64,000 nucleotides of DNA from NCBI GenBank assembly GCA_963821095.1, contig CAWGCJ010000008.1:1-64000 (forward strand). The letters are read 5' to 3'. The translations under genes were made by a program, and so were the position numbers. Source of the stretch: CAVPHV01 sp963821095 (GTDB taxonomy: Bacteria > Actinomycetota > Acidimicrobiia > Spongiisociales > UBA5794). The first letter of the stretch is position 1; the number at the start of each line of letters is the position of its first letter. Shown here piece after piece: positions 17,587 to 27,049 of this stretch. A model generated the notes under the pieces. That model saw nothing but the letters and a program-made list of their open reading frames with translations. It made no database searches and had not been told where the DNA came from.

Positions 17587-17594
17587 GTTGAACA
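17579..17594. promoter_or_regulatory. parS: Candidate parS site
   Basis: TGTTTCACGTTGAACA matches 14 of 16 positions of the bacterial parS consensus TGTTTCACGTGAAACA. It sits directly upstream of parA-parB and about 3 kb from dnaA, where parS clusters normally lie. It contains the GTG start codon of rsmG on the minus strand. Confidence 0.6.
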
Positions 17595-17609
17595 ATCTCT
17601 CCAGACGAA

Positions 17610-17640
17610 CAGGAGCCCGGGGAAGCTCCCCGGGCTCCTG
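17610..17640 (-). terminator. Strong hairpin after jag
   Basis: A perfect 14-bp inverted repeat (CAGGAGCCCGGGGA, loop AGC, its complement). It lies 26 bases past the jag stop and just upstream of rsmG, so it separates the rpmH-jag operon from rsmG-parA-parB. There is no T-run, as is common in actinobacteria. Confidence 0.75.
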
Positions 17641-17665
17641 ATCGTACCTAGGTTGAGGTGGAATG

Positions 17666-18676
17666 TCAGTCTTCGTCCTCGTCATCATCATCGATGATGT
17701 CGTCAATTGCTTCTTCGGTTTCGACGTCTTCTTCGACGGCCTCGTCTTCTTCGATGGCCTCGTCGGCTGCAACGTCTTCTTCGACGACTTCGGCCGCCGG
17801 CGGTGCGTCGGCGGCGAGCACCACCGAGCGATTGGGGTCTTCGCCCTCACTAAAGGACCGCACTCCGTCGATCTCAGCCACGGCATCATGGACGACCTTG
17901 CGATCAGCCGGATTCATGGGCTCCAACATCACCTCGCCGCCCTCAGCGACCAGCTTGGCGGCCAGTTTGTTGGTGTAGATCTTCAACGCGGCGCGGCGGC
18001 GCTCCGAGTACCCGGCAATGTCGAGACGCATCCGTGGCGATCCAAAGGTCTTGCGTTGCACCACGGTCCGGGTCAGTTCGAGCACAGACGACAGAATGAC
18101 GCCCCGCGGGCCGATCAGCGCCTCGGTCTGATCTCCGGACATGTCCACGAGAAGGATGTCGTCATCAATGCGGTAGCTGACCTCGCCCTCGAGACCAAAG
18201 GCGGCGAGCAGTCCTTCCAGGAACTCAACGGCTACTTGCCCCTGCTCATCGATATCCGGTGCCCGATCGGGCTTGGTGTCGGCCGGTTTTGGGGGAGAGG
18301 GAGCTGTTCCGGCAGCTTGACCGCCGCCATTGTCCCGATCTCGGTCTTTTTTCACGTTGCGACCCCCCTTGGAGGACTTCCCACCGCCGCCGCTCTTGCG
18401 CTTTGGCCGATCGTCTGACGATTTCTCCGTTGACCCGGATTCCTTCCGGTTTCCGTTTCCTTTGCGCCTCCGCCGCCTCCGCCGCTTTGGCTGAGCCGGC
18501 TTGGCACGGGCAATGATGACGGCCGGCTGGGACCCGAGACCCATGAACCCGCCCTTGGCTTCCTGAACCACGGTGATCTCCGCCTGCTCGGCGGATTCCA
18601 GGCCGAGCTCAGCGATGGCGAGACTGGTTGCTTCCTCGACCGTCTTTGCCTTCACCTCAACTTCAACGAGCTCCAT
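17666..18676 (-). CDS. jag: Jag/KhpB RNA-binding protein
   Basis: 336 residues. N-terminal Jag_N domain (MELVEVEVKAKTVEEATSLA, with GFMGLGSQPA), a long Arg/Lys/Gly linker, a KH-type domain (about 160-230, VDMSGDQTEALIGPRG), an R3H domain (YSERRRAALKIYTN, MNPADRKVVHDAVAE) and a final 45-residue tail almost entirely Asp/Glu/Ala/Val. KhpB proteins bind RNA and influence cell-wall synthesis and division. The ATG at 18676 has AGGAGG ten bases upstream and follows yidC by four bases. The acidic tail, opposite in charge to the basic linker, is unusual. Confidence 0.9.
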   Translation of the reverse strand: MELVEVEVKAKTVEEATSLAIAELGLESAEQAEITVVQEAKGGFMGLGSQPAVIIARAKPAQPKRRRRRRRKGNGNRKESGSTEKSSDDRPKRKSGGGGKSSKGGRNVKKDRDRDNGGGQAAGTAPSPPKPADTKPDRAPDIDEQGQVAVEFLEGLLAAFGLEGEVSYRIDDDILLVDMSGDQTEALIGPRGVILSSVLELTRTVVQRKTFGSPRMRLDIAGYSERRRAALKIYTNKLAAKLVAEGGEVMLEPMNPADRKVVHDAVAEIDGVRSFSEGEDPNRSVVLAADAPPAAEVVEEDVAADEAIEEDEAVEEDVETEEAIDDIIDDDDEDED

Positions 18677-18680
18677 GCAG

Positions 18681-19559
18681 CTATTTCCTCCTGCGCCGAT
18701 TGCGCTTCTTGCTGGCGTTGGGCGAAGGACCTTTACTGTCTTTTGGGGGGTCGTCATCCGGCCCCTTACCGCCACGTCCTTCGTCCTTCTCTCCCCCTGA
18801 TCCTCCGCCCTCATGACTCTCGTCGAGACGGACGATCAACGCCTGCTGACCGATCCTGAAAATGTTCGAGGTTGCAAAGTACAGCACGAGACCGGCCGGG
18901 AAGCCCCATGAGATGAAGCCAAACACCAGCGGCATGATCTTCATCGCCGTCTGCATACTCTGCGCCTGCTGTGTCTGCTCGGGCTGACCGTCGCGCCGCC
19001 GCGTCGTTTGGTATTGCTGGTAAAAACCGGTAGCAACCACCACGAGAATCAGGATCAGGTAGGGGATGGCGTCGATCCAGTCGATGGCCACGGCTTCGGA
19101 AGGGGAGAGGGAGAGGTTCATCCCCAAGAAATTGGTATCTCCTGCCAGCAAGGCGCCCGCGAGGTCGGAATCCGGGGGAATGACGTTGTCGGGGTTCAGG
19201 ATTCCATCGGCGTCGACGTCGACCCTCAGCACGCGGAACAACGCAAACCAAATCGGCATTTGGGCGAGCAGAGGCAGGCACCCCGCGGCAGGGTTGACCC
19301 CGCGCTCTTGATAGAGCGCCATCAGCTCTTTGTTGAGTTCCTCACGATCGCCCTTGAGTTCCTTCTGGAGGCGCTTGACCTCGGGCTGAATCTCTTGCAT
19401 CGCCCGCATCGAACGGGTCTGCTTCAGCGTCAGCGGGAACAGAAGCAAGCTGACGACGAGGGTCAGCAGGATGATGGCTATCCCATAATTTGGAATAATC
19501 GAGTAGAAGAAGGCGAGAAGGGCACCAAGCCCTTGCTGGAGCAGAGTGAAGGGATTCAA
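18681..19559 (-). CDS. yidC: Membrane protein insertase YidC
   Basis: Inserts proteins into the plasma membrane. 292 residues with the 60KD_IMP core: MNPFTLLQQGLGALLAFFY, the first helix pair (IIPNYGIAIILLTLVVSLLL), the charged hairpin (PEVKRLQKELKGDREEL) and NPAAGCLPLLAQMPIWFALF, then three more helices. The C-terminus is very basic (KKRNRRRRK), as in ribosome-binding YidC tails. Overlaps yidD by four bases. Confidence 0.94.
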   Translation of the reverse strand: MNPFTLLQQGLGALLAFFYSIIPNYGIAIILLTLVVSLLLFPLTLKQTRSMRAMQEIQPEVKRLQKELKGDREELNKELMALYQERGVNPAAGCLPLLAQMPIWFALFRVLRVDVDADGILNPDNVIPPDSDLAGALLAGDTNFLGMNLSLSPSEAVAIDWIDAIPYLILILVVVATGFYQQYQTTRRRDGQPEQTQQAQSMQTAMKIMPLVFGFISWGFPAGLVLYFATSNIFRIGQQALIVRLDESHEGGGSGGEKDEGRGGKGPDDDPPKDSKGPSPNASKKRNRRRRK

Positions 19560-19861
19560 GAGTGAGCGTCCTTCGTGGGAGCAAGGTCAGAGAACGTGAG
19601 CTGATCCTCGCCGGGGGGGCGCGGCACCGGGTCGTAGCCACCGTCGTGCCATGGATGGCATCGTCCGACGCGTTTGGTTGCCATCCAACCTCCCTTGGCG
19701 AGACCATGAGTTTCGATGGCCTCGAAGCCGTATGCCGAGCAGCTGGGATCGAAGCGACAACGTGGGCCGGAGAGTGGAGAAACAAAGCGGCGGTAGAACG
19801 CGATGAACTGAAGCGCCCACCACGAGGGGTGATACGGCCTCCGTATCCTCTGCTCTGTCAC
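19556..19861 (-). CDS. yidD: YidD membrane protein insertion factor
   Basis: 101 residues with the family pattern YRRFVSPLSGPRCRFDPSCSAYGFEAIETHG and CHPWHDGGYDPVP, including the conserved cysteines. It probably assists YidC-dependent insertion. Start and stop overlap rnpA and yidC by four bases each, so translation is coupled. Confidence 0.93.
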   Translation of the reverse strand: MTEQRIRRPYHPSWWALQFIAFYRRFVSPLSGPRCRFDPSCSAYGFEAIETHGLAKGGWMATKRVGRCHPWHDGGYDPVPRPPGEDQLTFSDLAPTKDAHS

Positions 19862-20196
19862 GTCCCGTCCTCCATTGCCGCCATCGGTTGCGCGACGGGG
19901 CCTCGCACCGCCGCTTCACCAAGCCACTCGACCAGTTCGTCGAACGGCGCATCATTCACGCCCCGCTGGGCGATCACGACGTAGGCCATATCATCGCACA
20001 GCCTGACGCTTGCCGTGGCTTCCCGCAGTCGCCTCTTGGCGCGATTACGGGACACCGCGTTTCCGACCCGACGGCCGGCCACAAAGGCGACCTGCGGGGG
20101 ACCGGGAGCGCCACGGGTTGTGACCATCACGACACTCCCGCGGCGTTGGCGCCTTCCGTTCCGGTATACCCGGGCGAACTCGGAGCGTCCGCGCAG
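19858..20196 (-). CDS. rnpA: Ribonuclease P protein component, no canonical start codon
   Basis: Protein subunit that helps the RNase P ribozyme mature tRNA 5' ends. The RNR motif is clear (GRRVGNAVSRNRAKRRLREA), and upstream in the same frame lies the needed N-terminus (RGRSEFARVYRNGRRQRRG). The first ATG/GTG (20127-20130) would delete that essential N-terminal part. Between the in-frame TGA inside rpmH and that GTG there is no ATG, GTG or TTG. CTG at 20196 gives 112 residues, a normal length, and is my best guess. A sequence error or another non-canonical start is possible. Confidence 0.8.
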   Translation of the reverse strand: MRGRSEFARVYRNGRRQRRGSVVMVTTRGAPGPPQVAFVAGRRVGNAVSRNRAKRRLREATASVRLCDDMAYVVIAQRGVNDAPFDELVEWLGEAAVRGPVAQPMAAMEDGT

Positions 20197-20215
20197 CGAA
20201 ACGTAAGGCCGGCCC

Positions 20216-20350
20216 TTATGCAGAGAGGCGATGGCGGCCCTTGTCGCGGCGTCGTTTCAGTACGGCTCGCCCGCTGCGGGTACGCATACGGAGGCGGAAG
20301 CCGTGCTTTCGTTTACGACGGCGCACGTTTGGCTGATACGTACGTTTCAT
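20216..20350 (-). CDS. rpmH: 50S ribosomal protein L34
   Basis: 44 residues: MKRTYQPNVRRRKRKHGF, then RLRMRTRSGRAVLKRRR and ending RHRLSA. This is the invariant L34 sequence. First gene of the rpmH-rnpA-yidD-yidC-jag operon, divergent from dnaA across about 465 bp. Confidence 0.96.
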   Translation of the reverse strand: MKRTYQPNVRRRKRKHGFRLRMRTRSGRAVLKRRRDKGRHRLSA

Positions 20351-20816
20351 GAGAAGAACCCCGGGGAAAGGAAGTCGCGGTGAGGCCGGTAGGTTAAGGA
20401 CGGACCCCCACTATGTCAAAGGGTGGGTCTCCTCTGGTGTACGCCTATGCCCCCTCACGCGAAAAACAAGACTCGCCCGCGAAACATTGGATAACCCCTG
20501 AATCGCCATTCCGGCCGATTCTTGGCCTCGCCGTCGGAACTCGTCAATCCTGCATTCCCTTGCAGCACAAGGGAATGCGGCGATTAGCTCGATGGTCGGG
20601 AGTGTGGATAAGATCGGTTTTGGCGTTCTTGAAGCGGCTCGCCCGGCGGACCTATAGTCGCCACCCGCCGAACCCGGTGGAAATAGGTACTTCCCGATTG
20701 ACCTGCAAACGGAACCCGCCCGCGGGCGGACCACTCATATCTTTCTCCACATGATGTGGATAGATATGTGGACAGTACACATCCGAACCAACTCCCTTAG
20801 GAGTCGAAAACCCGCT
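20351..20816. other. rpmH-dnaA divergent intergenic region with DnaA boxes
   Basis: No credible gene. Contains one perfect DnaA box (TGTGGATAA, 20603-20611) and near matches at 20743-20751 (TTCTCCACA), 20755-20763 (TGTGGATAG) and 20767-20775 (TGTGGACAG). The last group lies just upstream of the dnaA start and suggests DnaA autoregulation. An 11-bp perfect inverted repeat lies at 20552-20578. Confidence 0.7.
20552..20578. repeat. Perfect 11-bp inverted repeat upstream of dnaA
   Basis: GCATTCCCTTG, loop CAGCA, CAAGGGAATGC. It sits in the middle of the rpmH-dnaA divergent region, away from either gene end, so it is more likely a regulatory or structural element than a terminator. Confidence 0.65.
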
Positions 20817-22232
20817 GTGGAAGCCCACCCCTCGATCTCGAACTGGGACGAATTCCAACTTCGCCTCCGCGACCGTGTCAACCCCAATGCCTGGCAAACG
20901 TGGCTTGAGCCGCTCGAGCCTGAGATGCACGACGGGGTCCTCCGGCTCGCTGCCCCGACCGACTTTCACCGACGCTGGGTGCGGGATCGGTTCTTTCCCG
21001 CCATCGAGGAAAGCTGCATCGCCGTATATGGCGACGACGTCACCGTGATTCTCGACGCGTTTGAGGGCACCGACCTCGTCGACCCCGACCTCGTCGACCC
21101 CGACCTCGTCAATGCCGCCCCGGGGGCGCAACCGGCATCGACCCCCGTCCCGAGTGCGGCCCCCATGGCGGCACCCCCTCCGGCGGCTCCACCGGTGCAG
21201 GACTTCGAGTCTCGCCTGATCGCCAAATACACCTTTGAGAACTTCGTGGTCGGTCAATCCAATCGGTTTGCCCACGCCGCTGCCATGGCCGTTGCCGAGC
21301 AACCGGGTTCCCACTACAACCCGCTCTTCATCTACGGCCAGGCCGGATTGGGTAAGACCCACCTTCTCCACGCGGTCGGCCACCACAGCCGCGAGCTGGC
21401 CGCTTCGGCCGTCGTGAGATACGTGTCATCCGAGCAGTTCTTCAACGAGTTCATCAACGGCATCCGCCGCAAACGCATGGACGAGTTCAAAGCCCGGTAT
21501 CGCACTATCGACGTGCTCCTCCTCGATGACGTCCAATTCTTCGAGGGCAAAGAACAGATCCTCGAAGAATTCTTCCACACCTTCAACAGCCTCTATGAAG
21601 CCGGCAAACAGCTCGTGATCAGCGCCGACCGTCCTCCCAAACACCTCTCCTCGCTCGAAGACAGATTGCGGAGCAGGTTCGAGTGGGGTCTGATGACCGA
21701 CATTCAGCCTCCCGATGTCGAAACCCGGCTTGCCATCTTGCGCAAGAACGCCGAGTTCGCTCCCAGTAGCGTGCCCCGGGATGTGCTCGGGTTCATCGCC
21801 GAGAACGTGCTCGACAACATCCGTGAGCTCGAGGGCGCCCTTACCAGGGTTACGGCGTACGCCGCCCTGACTCATGAGCGAATCAGTCTCAACATGGCTC
21901 GTGAGGTACTCCAGGACCTCGTTCCAACGTCATCCTCGAGACCGGTGACTGCGGAAAACATCATCGACGTCACCGCATCCACCTACGGTTTTGCCACCGT
22001 CCAGCTGATCGGTCCGAGCCGTAAGCAGCCGCTGGCTCTCTACCGACAAATCGCCATGTACCTCTGCCGAGATCTCACCGATCTCTCCCTCCCCAAGATC
22101 GGAGCCGCCTTTGGAGGTCGTGATCACACCACTGTGATCCACGCCGTCGAGAAGGTCAAGAAGCTGATTCAGAGCGACAAAAAGGTCTTCGATGAAGTCA
22201 CAAACTTATCCCAGCGCCTGAGGAGAAGTTGA
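20817..22232 (+). CDS. dnaA: Chromosomal replication initiator DnaA
   Basis: AAA+ initiator that melts oriC. 471 residues: domain I (FQLRLRDRVNPNAWQTWLEPL), a short Pro/Ala domain II preceded by a DLVDP repeat, domain III with Walker A IYGQAGLGKTHLLHA and Walker B IDVLLLDDVQFFEGKE, and domain IV with the DnaA-box-binding signature GGRDHTTVIHAVEKV. I prefer the GTG at 20817, with TAGGAG upstream; the ATGs at 20751-20766 lie within the DnaA-box cluster and have no ribosome site. Confidence 0.96.
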   Translation: MEAHPSISNWDEFQLRLRDRVNPNAWQTWLEPLEPEMHDGVLRLAAPTDFHRRWVRDRFFPAIEESCIAVYGDDVTVILDAFEGTDLVDPDLVDPDLVNAAPGAQPASTPVPSAAPMAAPPPAAPPVQDFESRLIAKYTFENFVVGQSNRFAHAAAMAVAEQPGSHYNPLFIYGQAGLGKTHLLHAVGHHSRELAASAVVRYVSSEQFFNEFINGIRRKRMDEFKARYRTIDVLLLDDVQFFEGKEQILEEFFHTFNSLYEAGKQLVISADRPPKHLSSLEDRLRSRFEWGLMTDIQPPDVETRLAILRKNAEFAPSSVPRDVLGFIAENVLDNIRELEGALTRVTAYAALTHERISLNMAREVLQDLVPTSSSRPVTAENIIDVTASTYGFATVQLIGPSRKQPLALYRQIAMYLCRDLTDLSLPKIGAAFGGRDHTTVIHAVEKVKKLIQSDKKVFDEVTNLSQRLRRS

Positions 22233-22418
22233 TGTTCTCCACACCTCGCTCACGACCCATTCCAGGGTCCGGTGGACAACCCAAAAACCGTCCCCAGGCC
22301 TTGTGGACGGAGAATGGTCAATTGACCTGGCCTTTTCTCACTTCCCCACAATCCACAGGGCCTACTACTACGGCTACTGTTCTGATAGATAAAGCAAAGA
22401 AGTAGAAGGAACCAGACT
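22233..22418. other. oriC: Candidate oriC between dnaA and dnaN
   Basis: A 186-bp gap with at least five DnaA-box-like nonamers: 22235-22243 (TTCTCCACA), 22271-22279 (GGTGGACAA), 22302-22310 (TGTGGACGG), 22342-22350 (TTCCCCACA) and 22349-22357 (CAATCCACA). The end next to dnaN (GATAGATAAAGCAAAGAAG) is the most AT-rich part. Location and box density fit an actinobacterial origin, although the gap is short for the group. Confidence 0.65.
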
Positions 22419-23515
22419 GTGCGCATCCGAGCCGAACGAGACGACCTGGCTGACGTCCTTGCCCGTGCGGGGAGAGCGGTCGGTACCCGATCGCCCCTTC
22501 CCATACTCCAAGGCATCCTGTGTGAGGTGGAGGCCGGCCGCCTCCGTGTCACCGGAACCGACACTGAAATCACCATCCGCACCAACCTCGATGTCGAGGT
22601 GCTCGAAGAGGGCCGAACGGTGATCCCCGCCAAGCTCGCCGCTGAGGCTGTCCGCAAGCTTCCGGCTGGTGCAGTTTCGATGTCCGCCGTTGACGGGGAA
22701 GTTGAAATCACCGGCAACGGTCCACGTTTCCGGCTCCGCGAGCTGGCAGTCGACGACTTCCCACAACTCCCTGACAGCCCCACGTCCCTGACAGCCCCAC
22801 CGCAGGTGGGATGGCGGTTGATGGCACGGCGTTCACTGCCGCCTTGTCACAGGTCGGAGTAGCTGCCTCGAGCGACGAGGCCCGGCCGACCTTGACCGGG
22901 GTCCTGTTCGAAAGTGAGGCGGACACGCTGCGTCTTGTTGCCACCGACTCGTATCGTCTCGCCGTGCGTGACATTCCAGGCGTGTCCGGAGCGTCGGGCA
23001 CGTTGGTTCCGTACCGGGCTCTGCGAGAGCTGGGGCGCACCATCGGCGACGAGAAGATGGAGATCGCACTGGGCGAACGTGAGGCATCGTTCTCGTCGAG
23101 CCGGGGCCGCCTCACCGTGCGGATCATCGAGGCGACGTTCCCGAACTATCGGCAACTGTTGCCAGACGAGTATCCCAATCGCCTTGTCGTCAAGAAGGAG
23201 GCGCTGCTCGACGCGGTAGGCCGTGCCAGCCTCGTCGCCGAGGATCACATCCCGGTACGGCTCAACCTTCATCCGGGCGGCATCGAGCTCAGCGTCACTC
23301 GCCAGGAAGTCGGCGAAGAGACCGAGCACATCGAGGGCGAGTACACCGGTGAAGAAATGACGATTGCGTTCAACACGCGGTATCTCACCGACGGGGTGAA
23401 TGCGGTTTCGGATCAGGACGTGTTGCTCGAGACGATCGATCCGCTCAAGCCGGGGCTCCTCAGTGGTATCGAGTCGCCGGACTTCCGCTACCTCCTGATG
23501 CCGGTCCGGTTGTAG
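22419..23515 (+). pseudogene. dnaN: DNA polymerase III sliding clamp gene, frameshifted by a 17-bp duplication
   Basis: The beta clamp tethers DNA polymerase III to DNA. Domain I is in one frame from the GTG at 22419 (MRIRAERDDLADVLARAG to VDDFPQLPDSPT, about 122 residues). Domains II and III are in another frame up to 23515 (AVDGTAFTAALSQVGVAASS to FRYLLMPVRL). Between them TCCCTGACAGCCCCAC occurs twice, 17 bp apart. Removing one 17-bp unit restores a continuous 360-residue clamp (DSPTAGGMAVDG). As written, the first frame stops at 22862 after 147 residues, and an ATG at 22811 with AGGTGGG upstream could restart translation. No second dnaN is in the window. Confidence 0.85.
22768..22800 (+). 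repeat. 17-bp tandem duplication inside dnaN
   Basis: TCCCTGACAGCCCCAC at 22768-22783 and again at 22785-22800, separated by one base (unit 17 bp). The unit is not a multiple of three and sits exactly at the clamp domain I/II border. Confidence 0.95.
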
Positions 23516-23520
23516 GAGAC

Positions 23521-24624
23521 GTGCGGCTCGATTGGCTCGAACTGCGGGAGTTTCGTTCGTACGAGCATCTCGAGTTTTGGCCCGACCCGGGAGTAAACGT
23601 CTTGGTGGGACGCAACGGCGCCGGCAAGACCAATGTGCTCGAAGCGATTGCCTACCTCTCGGCGTTGCGTTCGTTCCGGCGGGCTCCCGATGGCGCCATG
23701 ATCCGCAGCAACGGTACGGAAGCCATCATCCGGGGGAGCTTCCAACGGGATACCGGCGAAGTGCGGGTCGAGGTGGAGATTCCCGCGGGCGGACGTCGGC
23801 GGGTATTGCTCAATGGGAAACGTCCGAAGCGTCACGCCGACGTTCTCGCCGAACTCCCGGTTGTCGCGTTCCTGCCGGATGATCTCGATCTCGTCAAGCG
23901 CGGTCCAGCGCTGCGGCGGGAGTATGTCGATGACCTGGGAGCCCACTTGTCACCTACGGTTGGAGCCGACCAGGCGGATTACGAAAAGGTGTTGCGGCAA
24001 CGCAATTCCCTGCTGCGGCGCGAAGGAAGAATGGCCGACCTACTCACTCTCGAGGTTTGGGACGAGCGATTGGCCGAGGCGGGTAGCAGGCTGTTGGTGA
24101 ATCGGCTGATGCTGCTGGATCGGCTCACCCCGGTGTTGCGGGACGCGTATGGGACCGTGGGTGGTCCCAGTGGCAAACTCGACGTTTCCTATGAGTCGGC
24201 GTGGGCCGGAGCGATCACGGTCGATGCACTGCGTGATGACGGCCCGTATGTGCCCCTGCTGCGAGAAGCGCTTGCGGGGCGTCGCGAACGCGATCTCGAT
24301 CAACGGACTACAACCATGGGGCCCCACCGGGACGAGCCGGTGCTGCGACTCGACGGTCGCGAGCTGCGTACCCAGGCAAGCCAGGGGGAGCAGCGGTCGG
24401 CGGCTTTGAGTCTTCGACTCGCCGCCTATCGCCTGTTGGAGGACCGCCACGGTCGGCCACCCATCCTGGTGCTCGACGATGTCTTCTCCGAACTCGACCA
24501 CTCCCGCGTCGCCGGCGTGCTCGAGTTGCTGCCCCGAGGTCAGGTTTTTGTCACGACGGCGCGCGATGATGAGGTTCCGGTGGAGGGAAGACGTTGGTCG
24601 GTAGGTGAGGGGAGCGTGCAGTGA
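23521..24624 (+). CDS. recF: DNA replication/repair ATPase RecF
   Basis: SMC-like ATPase that helps load RecA at gaps. 367 residues: Walker A GRNGAGKTNVLEAI at about 34-47, the ABC-type signature SQGEQRSAALSLRLA, and Walker B ILVLDDVFSELD. GTG start with GGAG upstream, five bases after the dnaN stop. The end overlaps dciA by four bases. Confidence 0.95.
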   Translation: MRLDWLELREFRSYEHLEFWPDPGVNVLVGRNGAGKTNVLEAIAYLSALRSFRRAPDGAMIRSNGTEAIIRGSFQRDTGEVRVEVEIPAGGRRRVLLNGKRPKRHADVLAELPVVAFLPDDLDLVKRGPALRREYVDDLGAHLSPTVGADQADYEKVLRQRNSLLRREGRMADLLTLEVWDERLAEAGSRLLVNRLMLLDRLTPVLRDAYGTVGGPSGKLDVSYESAWAGAITVDALRDDGPYVPLLREALAGRRERDLDQRTTTMGPHRDEPVLRLDGRELRTQASQGEQRSAALSLRLAAYRLLEDRHGRPPILVLDDVFSELDHSRVAGVLELLPRGQVFVTTARDDEVPVEGRRWSVGEGSVQ

Positions 24625-24941
24625 CGATGACGGGTGAAGACCGCAGACAGCTCGAGGCGGTGGGAGAGGTGCTCGATAGCGTGCTGGCTCGGATCGGCGG
24701 AGGCCGACGCCCGGTGGTGATGACGATCCGGGAGCGGTGGAGTGAGGTCGCCGGACCTGGCTGGGCTGAGGGTGAGCCGGTCCAGGTGAGCGATGGCGTG
24801 CTCACGGTCGAGGTGCGCGACGGAGGGACCGCTTCGCGCCTTCGCTATGACACAGGGCCTTTGTTGCGGCGGATTTCGGGGCTCATCGGGGCCGAGGAGA
24901 TCACGTCGATTCGGCTCAGGGTGGCCCGCAAGGGTGGGTAA
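24621..24941 (+). CDS. dciA: DciA-type helicase loader (DUF721)
   Basis: 106 residues with the DUF721 pattern: VLDSVLARIG, the central IRERWSEVAGPGWAEGEPVQV and a beta/alpha C-terminus (LTVEVRDGGTASRLRYD, LLRRISGLIG). DciA proteins load or assist the replicative helicase DnaB in bacteria without DnaC. Overlaps recF by GTGA, the usual position in actinobacteria. Confidence 0.88.
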   Translation: MTMTGEDRRQLEAVGEVLDSVLARIGGGRRPVVMTIRERWSEVAGPGWAEGEPVQVSDGVLTVEVRDGGTASRLRYDTGPLLRRISGLIGAEEITSIRLRVARKGG

Positions 24942-25080
24942 TCGAGGGGCCATGGCGCTCCGGCCGAAGCTTGGTCATCGAACCGCCCAAAAAGGCCCGA
25001 GAACATGGGGTTTTCGCTATAATGACATCTCTGTTAGTCACTGATCCGGCCATTGCCCGGGAAGGGGTCCGAGAAGTCCT

Positions 25081-27006
<1,926 letters not shown>

Positions 27007-27049
27007 CCGAGACGCACCAATACCAATGAGATCGTAGAGAGAGACTTCC

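Noticed and set aside
22740..22862. Programmed ribosomal frameshift in dnaN
   Set aside because: There is no slippery sequence, and the exact 17-bp duplication explains the frame change completely.
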